A stretch of DNA of 64,000 nt from Sulfurimonas sp. Lineage in GTDB: Bacteria; Campylobacterota; Campylobacteria; Campylobacterales; Sulfurimonadaceae. The notes below the pieces were generated by a model. That model was not told where the DNA came from and ran no database searches. It was given only the letters and a program-made list of their open reading frames with translations. Numbering within the stretch: the stretch's first letter is position 1; each line of letters starts with the position of its first letter. The translations under genes were made by a program, and so were the position numbers. This document shows positions 44,860 through 53,826 of this stretch, one piece after another. The stretch spans positions 124,001 through 188,000 of the forward strand of contig NZ_JAQTOD010000001.1 of NCBI RefSeq assembly GCF_028713515.1. The letters run 5' to 3'.

Positions 44860-45449
44860 TTAACTTCCCCTTTTTGTGAATGTTTGTCATCTTCGCTGCA
44901 TCCTGATACTTCAAAAACATCTTTGACAAACATATGTGCACCTTTTGGTCCGGAGTATTCAGTAGATCTTAGGTCATAAACGCCGTTTTTACCAAATTTC
45001 CACATAAGGTCGTTTTTGCTTCCTGGAACAACTTGCATCTGTGTTACCATTGAGCTGTTTTGTCTAAAGATACCAAAGCCGTAGGTTAGGTCGTTTGAGA
45101 CAACATTAAAAAGTACAAATTCATTACATTTTATATCTATTTTTGGGCTAGGTAATATAAATTTATGATCCTCGATTGTTACATTAACAACTTGCGCGGG
45201 AGTGATTGAGCTTCTTTTAAAGTCAATCTCAACCCATGGAATTTTGTTAAATGTTAAGATGTGAATAGCCACACCGACGGTAATTAATGCTCCTACATAA
45301 CCATAAAATATGGATGATTTTACTATGTTGGGTTTTCCTTCTGGATTTACAACTCCAAGTGAAAACCAACCAATAAGCGAAATAACGGCTAAAGTATATA
45401 GGGTATAAACAAGCTTTAGCATGTTTAACACATCAACTGAATCTGTCAT
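44856..45449 (-). CDS. Cupredoxin-like subunit II of the NOR, lacking CuA cysteines
   Basis: This 197-residue protein has two N-terminal membrane helices (about residues 12-32 and 46-65) and a periplasmic cupredoxin domain (about 85-182). The CuA region of oxidase subunit II normally reads CSExCGxxH; here it is STEYSGPKGAHM, with S162 and S166 replacing both cysteines, and the upstream CuA histidine position reads DLTYGF. H172 and M173 remain. It therefore probably cannot hold CuA, and electrons must enter the catalytic subunit another way. AAGGAG lies before the ATG. Confidence 0.85.
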   Translation of the reverse strand: MTDSVDVLNMLKLVYTLYTLAVISLIGWFSLGVVNPEGKPNIVKSSIFYGYVGALITVGVAIHILTFNKIPWVEIDFKRSSITPAQVVNVTIEDHKFILPSPKIDIKCNEFVLFNVVSNDLTYGFGIFRQNSSMVTQMQVVPGSKNDLMWKFGKNGVYDLRSTEYSGPKGAHMFVKDVFEVSGCSEDDKHSQKGEVK

Positions 45450-45529
45450 TTTTTCTCCTTTTGTATTTAAAGTTTTCTTAATTAAAAAATTAACAGCAAA
45501 ACTTTATCAAAAAATATTATTTTTAGTAC

Positions 45530-45539
45530 CAACTAGTTG
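45530..45539. promoter_or_regulatory. Palindrome upstream of the NOR operon
   Basis: CAACTAGTTG is a perfect 10-base palindrome, 81 bases before the subunit II start in an otherwise AT-rich gap of 179 bases (45450-45628). A possible operator; no consensus NnrR/Dnr or Fnr box (TTGAT-N4-ATCAA) was seen in the gap. Confidence 0.3.
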
Positions 45540-45628
45540 TATATAATTTAATCATTAATTTGAATATAAAATGCAGATAATAATATTTTTTTAAGAAAAT
45601 AGATAAATTTATATAAAACTGAGTTATT

Positions 45629-47248
45629 TTATTTTGAATTTATCCAGATAAGCAGGGCTATATTTATGATTGTCATGGTTATGAAAGAGAGTTTGTAGAA
45701 GAAAACTTCATGCTGTTTGATAAGAGAGATATTTTTTGAAAAATAGGGTACCACTTTTTGAGGATTTTTTAATTCATAAGCCATCTCAGAGTAGTGTGCA
45801 TATCTCTGCTCTTTGTCAAGTGCGATTGAGCGCAAGATGATGCTATCTAACCAGTGCGGTATGTTTTGATTGTAGAAACTTGGCTTTTTTGCCTCTTTAA
45901 ATGAAGGTGTTTGAAAGGGCTCTATCTCTCCATAAGGATACTTTTTAGTAAGAGCATAGTAGAGTGTAATGCCGATAGAGAAAATCTCGCTTGATTCACT
46001 TATTGCCTCATTTAAAAATCTCTCAGGAGATAAAAAACTGGGTGTTCCTGCTTTAGAGTTTGTAGAAAAAATCTCAGTTGTTAAACCAAAATCCACTATC
46101 TTAAATTCCACATTTTGCCCATTTGCTACAAGCATGATGTTGTGAGGTTTTATATCGCCGTGAACAAGATCGTATTTTAAAAGGTAAGTGGACATTTTCA
46201 GTAATACATCACAAAGTTTTAGCGCATCATCTATTCTAAGAGGTTGCTCATGTAGTATTTCGTGAAGATTTTGCCCCTCAATCTTTTGCATGACATAGTA
46301 TCTATGAGTTCTCTTTTTTGGAATAACTGTTTTTGGGAAAAATGGAGCTTTTAATCTTTTTGCATTCCAAGCCTCTTTTATGAAGAGATCTAGTATTTTC
46401 TCATCTTCAAGTGCAACTTCAGGCGCAAATTTTAGTATATATTTTTTTGTTTTTTTGTAAGCTTCCCAAGTGTTCTCATTTAGTGAGACCTCAAGCGTGT
46501 ATCCATCTATGATATTTTTAGCTTGAAGATTTTGTGCGATACTAACTTTTTGCATCTTTAGAGTGTTAAATTCACTCTTTTTTACTATCTCAATAACAAG
46601 GGCTGTCGTGTCATCTGCTAAATTGTCGCTTGTTAAATAACTTGCCTCTTTTACTAAATAGTGAGCTCCAAGATGCAAGTTTTTCTGTATGTACTCATAC
46701 GAGAGAGTATTGTAGAGTCCATCACTGCAAAGAAGTATCTTATCGTTTTGCTCTAAGATATTTTCAAAGTAAAATGGCTCAATACTATCTTGTGCACCAA
46801 TGGCTTGAGTTAGAATGTGGCTTTTTTCTTGCTCTATGTGGTCATAAGATAACTGCTTTAAAACACCGCCTCTGTGAAGATAAACTCTGCTGTCGCCAAC
46901 ATTTGCACCATAAAGTCTATCTCCCTCTATTACAACCAATGCAAGAGTGGTTAGCAGTTCGCTTCTCTCATAATTTTCAATACTCTCTTGATATAAAATT
47001 GTATTTATTGAAGCTATGAAAGTTCGTACAGATTTTTCTATACTCCAAGTTTTAGGGCGTATTTTAAAGTTATTGGATAAGTAGCTCGATACTCTTTGTG
47101 CTGCTCTGCCACCAGCTTCAGCGCTTCCAACGCCATCGCAGATGATGGCGATAGTTGTTTGTGCATTTGAGTTAATGGCGTAAAAATCATCACTAGTTAA
47201 ATCTCTGCCTTTAGCAAGACCAAATGCAGAGTGTTTAATCTCTTGCAT
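45629..47248 (-). CDS. PP2C phosphatase / Ser-Thr protein kinase fusion
   Basis: This 539-residue protein has an N-terminal PP2C phosphatase domain (about residues 1-235; ICDGVGSAEAGGRAAQ, GANVGDSRVYLHRGG, LLCSDGLYN and DNLADDTTALV with the metal-binding Asp residues). A Hanks-type kinase follows (about 255-500; ATP-binding Lys in KKYILKFA, VHGDIKPHNIML, KIVDFGLT, GTPSFLSPERF). A single C-terminal membrane helix (about 518-537) anchors it. Both enzymes look complete. It overlaps narK (TAATG), so it is made together with the nitrate transporter and may act on it. Confidence 0.92.
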   Translation of the reverse strand: MQEIKHSAFGLAKGRDLTSDDFYAINSNAQTTIAIICDGVGSAEAGGRAAQRVSSYLSNNFKIRPKTWSIEKSVRTFIASINTILYQESIENYERSELLTTLALVVIEGDRLYGANVGDSRVYLHRGGVLKQLSYDHIEQEKSHILTQAIGAQDSIEPFYFENILEQNDKILLCSDGLYNTLSYEYIQKNLHLGAHYLVKEASYLTSDNLADDTTALVIEIVKKSEFNTLKMQKVSIAQNLQAKNIIDGYTLEVSLNENTWEAYKKTKKYILKFAPEVALEDEKILDLFIKEAWNAKRLKAPFFPKTVIPKKRTHRYYVMQKIEGQNLHEILHEQPLRIDDALKLCDVLLKMSTYLLKYDLVHGDIKPHNIMLVANGQNVEFKIVDFGLTTEIFSTNSKAGTPSFLSPERFLNEAISESSEIFSIGITLYYALTKKYPYGEIEPFQTPSFKEAKKPSFYNQNIPHWLDSIILRSIALDKEQRYAHYSEMAYELKNPQKVVPYFSKNISLIKQHEVFFYKLSFITMTIINIALLIWINSK

Positions 47249-48528
47249 TAGATTCTACCACCTGCATTTACGCCCCATGTTGTTCTCCATCTTGTTTTTA
47301 CTAAACTAATACCAAGAATTGCTATAAAAACTATGATTGCAAATATCATAAAACCCTCTTTGTATCCGCCAAAAATCTCTTTGCTCCATCCAAAAGCATT
47401 TATAAGAAAAGTTCCTCCAAACCCGCCAGCAGCACCAACTAGCCCAGTCATAATACCTATGTCTTTACCGAATCTTTGAGGTACAAGCTGAAAAACAGCA
47501 CCGTTTGCCATTCCAAGATTTGCCATAATAAGAAACAAAATCAAGATCGCAAATCCAAAAGGTAAAACCAAAAAAGCATTTAAGAGTGCAAAAGCAAGAA
47601 CTAAACCAAAAAATATATATAGTGATTTTACTCCACCAAACTTGTCTGCAATTGCACCACCAACTGGGCGAAGCACTGCCCCTGCAAAGATACATAAAGC
47701 TCCAAAATAACCAGCAGTTACTTTGACATTTTCCTCATTTAACATATCTAATCCAAAAGCGCTCATATCGGCTTGATAAGTGTTCATCAGATAGACTTTC
47801 ATATATCCGGCAAATCCCACAAAACCGCCAAAACTTACTGCATAAAATAGGTTGAACCACCATGTGTCTCTATCTTTAAGGAGTTTACCATAATCACGCA
47901 ATTTTTTTGGACGCGGTGTATAAACTTCTGCCGGAGCGTCTTTTGCTATAAAAAGATATGTTACAAAGATAATACTAGATAAAACAGCGCCCACTAAAAA
48001 TACGCTTTCCCATCCCCAAATTTGAGCAATTTTAGGTGCAAACAAAAAGTCTATAACAACTCCGATGTTTCCAGCTCCAGCGATTCCTAAAACAACTCCT
48101 TGAAGTTTTGGGGGATACCACTGTCCAGCCTGAGGAAGAGCCACCGCAAAAGATGCACCTGCAAAACCAAGACCAAGAGCAACCGCTAAAAGCTCCTCAT
48201 AAGTAATGTTACTACCTTTAAAATAAGCGTAAAATAGAACCAAGATAACTATAAGCTGAGAAGATAAAGCAGTTTTTTTAGCACCAAATTTATCAACTCC
48301 AAAACCTAAAACTATACGAAGAATAGCCCCTGCTAATACAGGAATAGAAAGCAGTGTGGCTTTTTGCGTCTCACTGATTAAAAATCCGCCAACCGCCAAA
48401 GATTCCGCTATCTCACTAGATAATGGTCCAAGCATTGTCCAGACCATAAAACTAAAATCAAAATATAAAAATGCTGCTAAAAGTGTGGGCCAATGCCCTT
48501 GTCCTCTTAATGCGCTAAACCCTGCCAT
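47248..48528 (-). CDS. narK: NarK-type nitrate/nitrite MFS transporter
   Basis: This 426-residue, 12-helix transporter starts at ATG 48526-48528 (MAGFSALRGQGHWPTLLAAF), which has AGGAGG 6 bases upstream; the frame extends further without a ribosome site. The NNP family motifs are GLGFAGASFAVALPQAGQWYPPKLQG (about residues 117-142) and GFGGTFLINAFGW. It imports nitrate or exports nitrite at the inner membrane. It shares a divergent promoter region with the assimilatory nitrate reductase gene. Confidence 0.93.
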   Translation of the reverse strand: MAGFSALRGQGHWPTLLAAFLYFDFSFMVWTMLGPLSSEIAESLAVGGFLISETQKATLLSIPVLAGAILRIVLGFGVDKFGAKKTALSSQLIVILVLFYAYFKGSNITYEELLAVALGLGFAGASFAVALPQAGQWYPPKLQGVVLGIAGAGNIGVVIDFLFAPKIAQIWGWESVFLVGAVLSSIIFVTYLFIAKDAPAEVYTPRPKKLRDYGKLLKDRDTWWFNLFYAVSFGGFVGFAGYMKVYLMNTYQADMSAFGLDMLNEENVKVTAGYFGALCIFAGAVLRPVGGAIADKFGGVKSLYIFFGLVLAFALLNAFLVLPFGFAILILFLIMANLGMANGAVFQLVPQRFGKDIGIMTGLVGAAGGFGGTFLINAFGWSKEIFGGYKEGFMIFAIIVFIAILGISLVKTRWRTTWGVNAGGRI

Positions 48529-48555
48529 AGTAACCTCCTGTTTTTTGATGAGAAA

Positions 48556-48561
48556 ATTATA
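48556..48561 (-). promoter_or_regulatory. -10 element of narK
   Basis: TATAAT on the minus strand, 28 bases before the narK ATG, in the divergent region shared with the nitrate reductase gene. Confidence 0.45.
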
Positions 48562-48592
48562 GTGACAAAATAGTGCCAATATTTAAAATTAT

Positions 48593-48633
48593 TGATTAAA
48601 AATTAATCAGATGAATTGCATAAATATTAATCA
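48593..48633. promoter_or_regulatory. Probable operator between divergent nitrate-assimilation genes
   Basis: TGATTAA (48593-48599) and TTAATCA (48603-48609) form an exact inverted repeat with a 3-base centre. The half-site ATTAATCAG occurs again at 48626-48634, 24 bases on. The elements lie between the narK and nitrate reductase -10 boxes, so one regulator could control both directions. The regulator is not identified; the spacing does not fit an Fnr/NnrR box. Confidence 0.5.
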
Positions 48634-48664
48634 GTAATCTTTATATATTTAAAATGATTTATCC

Positions 48665-48670
48665 TATAAT
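48665..48670 (+). promoter_or_regulatory. -10 element of the nitrate reductase-nirA operon
   Basis: TATAAT, 31 bases before the nitrate reductase ATG; AGAGGA is the ribosome site between them. Confidence 0.5.
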
Positions 48671-48700
48671 TTTTTTAATAAAAATATAAGAGGAACTATT

Positions 48701-50689
48701 ATGATTAAGTCTGTGTGTGGTTACTGCGGTGTCGGTTGCGGTGTCGAATATGAGAGCGACAAACTCAGCGGAAACTCATCTCATCCAATCAACAAAGGCA
48801 CTCTTTGCCTAAAGGGTGCATCACAACTGAGTAGCATGGGACTTGATTCGAGATTTACATCCCCACTGATTCGTAAAAGTATCGATGATGAGTTTAGAGT
48901 CTCTTCATATGAAGAGTGCATATCTACTATTGCAGCGAAGATTAAAAGTACTCCAAAAGAGAGGGTCGCATTCTATCTTTCTGGGCAGTTGCTCACAGAG
49001 GATTATTACATAGCAAACAAACTTGCAAAAGGGTTTATCGGTACAAACAGCGTAGATACAAACAGTCGTACATGTATGGCAAGCGCTGTTGTTGGTTACA
49101 AAAAGAGTATTGGTGCGGATTTTGTTCCTCTTAGGATGAATGATATTTTTAGTGCAAATTTGCTTATTTTAGCAGGAGCAAACACGGCGGAATCTCATGT
49201 AATCTTTCATAATAAGATAAAAAAAGCAAAAAAAGATGGACTGCGTGTTGTAGTTGTTGACCCTAGATTTACAGAGAGCGCTAAGAGTGCGGATATTTAT
49301 CTGCCCATAAAAGTTGGTGGTGATATAGATTTTTTTAATCTTATATCTAAGAGGTTAATTGAAGAAGAGCTGTATGACAAAGAGTTTGTAAAAAACAAAT
49401 TAAATGGCTTTGAAGCCCTAAAAGATGGGCTTTTATCTTTGAAAAGTGAAGATATGCTCAATGGTTGCGGTTTAACGAATAAGCAGTTTGAAGAGTTTTT
49501 TTCTCTATACAAAGAGAGTCAAAACATTATCACAGCGTGGACGATGGGGATAAACCAGTCATCTCAAGGCGTAGATAAAAACCTCTCGCTTATAAACACA
49601 CACCTTCTCAGCGGTAAGATTTTCAAACAAGGAAACGGTCCCCTTAGTCTTACAGGTCAGCCCAATGCAATGGGTGGAAGAGAAGTCGGAGGACTCTCAA
49701 CCATGCTTGGTGTTCATCTTGGTTTTGATGAGCAGAGTATAGAAAAAGTATCAAAATTTTGGCATACAAAAAATATAGATAACAAAGCAGGAGTCTGTGC
49801 AACCCAGATGTTAGAGGGTGATTTTGATGTTCTCATTATCTGTCACACGGATCCAATCTATCATCTTCCAAACAGAAATAAAAATGAGACTCTTATAAAA
49901 AGAATCCCATTGGTTGTAGAGATAAACGCATATGACAATTCTCAAACCTCAGAGTTTGCACATATAAGGATTCCAGCAACTCCGTGGGGCGAGAAAGAGG
50001 GGACTCAAACAAACTTGGATAGAACAATCACTAAACAGCAAAAACTCGGTAAAACATTTAAAAATATCAAAGCAGATTGGGAGATTTTTATGCACTTAGC
50101 CCAAGAGTTAGGCTATAAAAAAGAGTTTGACTATAAAAATCCAAAAGAGATATTTGAAGAGTATCAGCAGATGAGTAAACTTAACAGCTATATGGATATG
50201 AGCGAAGCTTCTTATGATGAACTCTCAAATAAGCCATTTGTTTGGGGAGAGAAGATTAAAGATTTTCTCACTCCCTCAAAAAAAGGAAACCTCTTTTTTG
50301 TCCAAAATCTAAATCTCAGTGAAGCAACAACTGATGAGTACCCGTTTTTACTTCTAACTGGAAGAACAAGAGATCAGTGGCATAGTGGAACAAAGTCCGC
50401 AAATGTGACATCTTTGATGAAGTATAAAGCACTTAATTTTTGTGAAATAAGCCCACGAGACGCAACTAGAATGAGTATAAGAGATGGTGATAAGCTAATA
50501 GTGTCATCCATAAGAGGCTCTTTAACAACTAGCGCACTTGTCAGCTCTAGTGTAAGAGAAGGAGAAATTTTTATCCCAATTAGCAACAGCGATGTGAACT
50601 ATCTTACAAATAATCTACTAGATCCTGAGTCACTGCAACCGGATTACAACCATAGTGCAGTGAATATTGAAGTTGTGTATAAAAAATAA
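48701..50689 (+). CDS. nasA: Assimilatory-type nitrate reductase, molybdopterin catalytic subunit
   Basis: This 662-residue molybdoenzyme has an N-terminal 4Fe-4S motif, VCGYCGVGCGVEYE then GTLCLKG (Cys at about 5, 8, 12 and 40). The Mo-bis-MGD domains include NSRTCMASAVVGYKKSIGAD (with the likely Mo-ligand Cys), NQSSQGVDKN and QPNAMGGREVGG. A C-terminal molydopterin dinucleotide domain carries LLTGRTRDQWHSGT. There is no Tat signal, so it is cytoplasmic. The NasC/NarB-type length and neighbours narK and nirA point to assimilation rather than respiration. Confidence 0.92.
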   Translation: MIKSVCGYCGVGCGVEYESDKLSGNSSHPINKGTLCLKGASQLSSMGLDSRFTSPLIRKSIDDEFRVSSYEECISTIAAKIKSTPKERVAFYLSGQLLTEDYYIANKLAKGFIGTNSVDTNSRTCMASAVVGYKKSIGADFVPLRMNDIFSANLLILAGANTAESHVIFHNKIKKAKKDGLRVVVVDPRFTESAKSADIYLPIKVGGDIDFFNLISKRLIEEELYDKEFVKNKLNGFEALKDGLLSLKSEDMLNGCGLTNKQFEEFFSLYKESQNIITAWTMGINQSSQGVDKNLSLINTHLLSGKIFKQGNGPLSLTGQPNAMGGREVGGLSTMLGVHLGFDEQSIEKVSKFWHTKNIDNKAGVCATQMLEGDFDVLIICHTDPIYHLPNRNKNETLIKRIPLVVEINAYDNSQTSEFAHIRIPATPWGEKEGTQTNLDRTITKQQKLGKTFKNIKADWEIFMHLAQELGYKKEFDYKNPKEIFEEYQQMSKLNSYMDMSEASYDELSNKPFVWGEKIKDFLTPSKKGNLFFVQNLNLSEATTDEYPFLLLTGRTRDQWHSGTKSANVTSLMKYKALNFCEISPRDATRMSIRDGDKLIVSSIRGSLTTSALVSSSVREGEIFIPISNSDVNYLTNNLLDPESLQPDYNHSAVNIEVVYKK

Positions 50690-50761
50690 TCAATAAATTG
50701 CCTACTATAGTTTTTGTAGCTGATAAAATTGTGACTATATTCGATAGAGATCGGAGTTACG

Positions 50762-52669
50762 ATGCAAGAGTTACAAAAAGCTTATGACGCAAGAGCAAAA
50801 AAAGTAAATAAAATAGAAGAGATAAAAGCGCTTAGAACTCCAAAAGAGGCTTTTGAGATGCTGGAGCAGTATGCAAAAAATGGTTATGACTCAATTTTAG
50901 AGGAGGATAAGAGCTACTTTTTGAAATGTTTTGGAATTTATGATAAAGACTCACAAACACCAAAAAAGTTTATGATACGAGTTCGTATAACCGGTGGATA
51001 TCTAAATGCAGCTCAAGCAAAAGTTTTAGGTGAGATTGCAAAAGAGTTCGGAGATGATTACATAGACATAACCACAAGAGCGCAGATAGAGTTTCGCTTT
51101 ATAGATATAAAAAACATACCGCTAATTTTTGAGAAGATGAGAGCTGTTGGTATAAGCTCTTATCAGACTGGCGTGGATAACTTTAGAAACATAGTAACAG
51201 ATCCACTTGATAGTCGTGGATTTGACAATGTTTTACCATCATTTTTGCTGCTCAAAGAGCTCGAGAGCACTTTTTTACATAATTATGAGTGGATAAGTGC
51301 ACTTCCAAGAAAGTTTAACACTTCAATTACAGGCTCAATCTCAAACAGATGTAACGCTTTTAGTCATGATTGCTGTTTTGTGTTAGCTCAAAAAAATGGT
51401 ATCTATGGCTACAACATGTATCTCGGCGGAAAAGTTGGAAGAGTTGCAAAAAGTGCAGATATTTTTTTACTTCCAAACCAAGTAAAGTTCGCATACAGCG
51501 CACTGACGGATATTTTTAGAAGATTTGGTTTTAGAGATAATAGAAATAAAAACAGACTCTCATTTTTGATAGAAGCCGTTGGAATGCAAGAGATAAGTAG
51601 CGCAATAAGAGAAAATGCTGGGATTCAGTTTTTGGGTGCTGGTGAGACTATGACAAAGCTTGATTTTAATGATCCAGATCACGGAAAAGTACAACTGCGT
51701 GATGGAACTTTTGGAGTTCATATGATTGTCCCTGCTGGAATATTTAGCGGAAGTGATCTGATAGAAGTCTCACGCACAAGCGAGAAATTTGGAAATGGTG
51801 AAATTCATTTTGATATAGAGCAGAGCATCTACATATTTGGGGTTGTGGATTATGATGCTCTTTTGCAAGAGAAGATATTTCAAAAATACAAAAGTGTAGA
51901 TTCGCCATACAAAAACCATCTAATCGCCTGCGCAGGTTCACAGCATTGCTCGTTTGGAGTTATAGAGAACAAGAGCGATGCGTTAAGTATGGCGGAGTAT
52001 CTTGAAAAAGCTGTACCGCTAAGTGATGCAAGAATAAGAATGTACTGGTCTGGATGTGTAAAAGGATGTGGTCTGCATGGGCTTGGAGATATAGGATTTG
52101 AGGGTTGTAAAGTAAAAATTGGCAATGAAATGGAAAGCGGTGTGCACATCTCTTTGGGTGGAAAAATAACAAGTGAGGGGCTTGAGGGATACAGCGTCAT
52201 AAAATCCGCTCCGCTTAGATATGCCAACTTTTATGTAGAGACACTTATGCTTGAGTATAAAAGATTAAAAAACAGAGATGAGAGTTTTGAACTATTTAAT
52301 GAGAGAGTTCTAAAACTCTACACACCCTCTGCAATAGGCTTTTTAATGAAACTTGGTGCTTATTTGAGAGAGCGAAAAATAGATATAGAGATAGGTTTTA
52401 GCGAGAGAGTAAACAGCGGAAAAAATGAGGAGTTTGAACTCTTTGAGATAGGCAGAAAGCTTTACTATAAACTCTCACAACAAGAGGCTTACTCGGCATA
52501 TGATAGATTTACAAACACTCTTAAAAATGAGAAACTTCAAAATATTCGCTCCTTAGCACCAAATATAGATGAAAATCTTGCTCTGCTTTGTGAGAGAATC
52601 TTAGACACTAAAGAGTCCAATAGAGCGGTTGTTTTCTCGGAAATTGTCTCTTTTATATCACTGGATTAG
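50762..52669 (+). CDS. nirA: Siroheme nitrite reductase, ferredoxin-type (NirA family)
   Basis: This 635-residue enzyme reduces nitrite to ammonium with six electrons. It shows the sulfite/nitrite reductase half-domain motif DITTRAQIEFRFIDI (about residues 100-114) and the SITGSISNRCNAFSHDC segment. The 4Fe-4S/siroheme ligands are CAGSQHCSFG and SGCVKGCGLHG (C-x5-C then C-x3-C, about 390-440). The C-terminal 120 residues extend beyond the usual core. A sulfite reductase role is possible by family, but the nitrate reductase gene 72 bases upstream favours nitrite. Confidence 0.88.
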   Translation: MQELQKAYDARAKKVNKIEEIKALRTPKEAFEMLEQYAKNGYDSILEEDKSYFLKCFGIYDKDSQTPKKFMIRVRITGGYLNAAQAKVLGEIAKEFGDDYIDITTRAQIEFRFIDIKNIPLIFEKMRAVGISSYQTGVDNFRNIVTDPLDSRGFDNVLPSFLLLKELESTFLHNYEWISALPRKFNTSITGSISNRCNAFSHDCCFVLAQKNGIYGYNMYLGGKVGRVAKSADIFLLPNQVKFAYSALTDIFRRFGFRDNRNKNRLSFLIEAVGMQEISSAIRENAGIQFLGAGETMTKLDFNDPDHGKVQLRDGTFGVHMIVPAGIFSGSDLIEVSRTSEKFGNGEIHFDIEQSIYIFGVVDYDALLQEKIFQKYKSVDSPYKNHLIACAGSQHCSFGVIENKSDALSMAEYLEKAVPLSDARIRMYWSGCVKGCGLHGLGDIGFEGCKVKIGNEMESGVHISLGGKITSEGLEGYSVIKSAPLRYANFYVETLMLEYKRLKNRDESFELFNERVLKLYTPSAIGFLMKLGAYLRERKIDIEIGFSERVNSGKNEEFELFEIGRKLYYKLSQQEAYSAYDRFTNTLKNEKLQNIRSLAPNIDENLALLCERILDTKESNRAVVFSEIVSFISLD

Positions 52670-52758
52670 AACTTCTTTTTTATTTTTTAGTGCTACTCGC
52701 AAGTCAGGAGATTTCTTCAAAGCAATATCAAAGAGAGTTTTAAGTATCATTCGCGTAA

Positions 52759-53487
<729 letters not shown>

Positions 53488-53513
53488 AGATTAAAAATAA
53501 AGTTATTTAAGTA

Positions 53514-53571
53514 GCTCAAAAGGACGAGTTCCTTTGAGCGTTCAAATCAAATGAGGGGATTCCCTTCATTT
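53514..53571 (+). terminator. Tandem hairpins between pyrH and rpoZ
   Basis: Hairpin 1: GCTCAAAAGGA (53514-53524) with TCCTTTGAGC (53530-53539), one bulged A. Hairpin 2: AAATGAGGGG (53549-53558) with CCCTTCATTT (53562-53571), one G-T pair and a 3-base loop. Neither is followed by a long T-run. They probably stop or attenuate pyrH transcription, or set the 5' end of the rpoZ-spoT message. Confidence 0.5.
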
Positions 53572-53598
53572 TATAAAATAAAATTAAGGGAAAACAGT

Positions 53599-53817
53599 AT
53601 GAAAGTAGAAGTATTAACAGCAAAGATTTTAAATGATAATCCAAACATAGATAGATACCAGTTGGCAATCGCAATAGCAAAGAGAACGGATGAACTTTTA
53701 AATGGTGCAATAAGTAAGCTTAGTGCTTCAAAAAATATAAAGGCATCAGATTTGGCTTTAATGGAAATGGCGGAAGGTCTTGTAAAAGTCAAAGGTTTTA
53801 TAAATATATCTGAATAA
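53599..53817 (+). CDS. rpoZ: RNA polymerase omega subunit
   Basis: This 72-residue protein from ATG 53599 (MKVEVLTAKILNDNPNIDRY) has AAGGGA upstream; the longer frame from 53551 has no ribosome site. RYQLAIAIAKRTDELLNG corresponds to the conserved omega helix that clamps the beta-prime subunit. The gene lies directly before spoT, the arrangement seen in many proteobacteria, and omega is also part of a ppGpp-binding site on polymerase. Confidence 0.88.
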   Translation: MKVEVLTAKILNDNPNIDRYQLAIAIAKRTDELLNGAISKLSASKNIKASDLALMEMAEGLVKVKGFINISE

Positions 53818-53826
53818 GGATCTACC

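Noticed and set aside
45450-45628. Fnr/NnrR box before the NOR operon
   Set aside because: No TTGAT-N4-ATCAA-like site is present; only a short CAACTAGTTG palindrome was seen.
46630-47019. Plus-strand 129-codon frame inside the PP2C/kinase gene
   Set aside because: It lies opposite the conserved PP2C motifs, has no promoter or ribosome site and no recognisable domain.
51880-52227. Minus-strand 115-codon frame inside nirA
   Set aside because: It is fully inside a well-supported gene, has no ribosome site and reads as low-complexity Pro/Ser/Leu typical of a complement shadow.
50762-52669. Assimilatory sulfite reductase
   Set aside because: The siroheme/4Fe-4S motifs fit both enzymes, but the gene follows a NasA-type nitrate reductase and shares its promoter region with narK, and no sulfate-assimilation gene is nearby.
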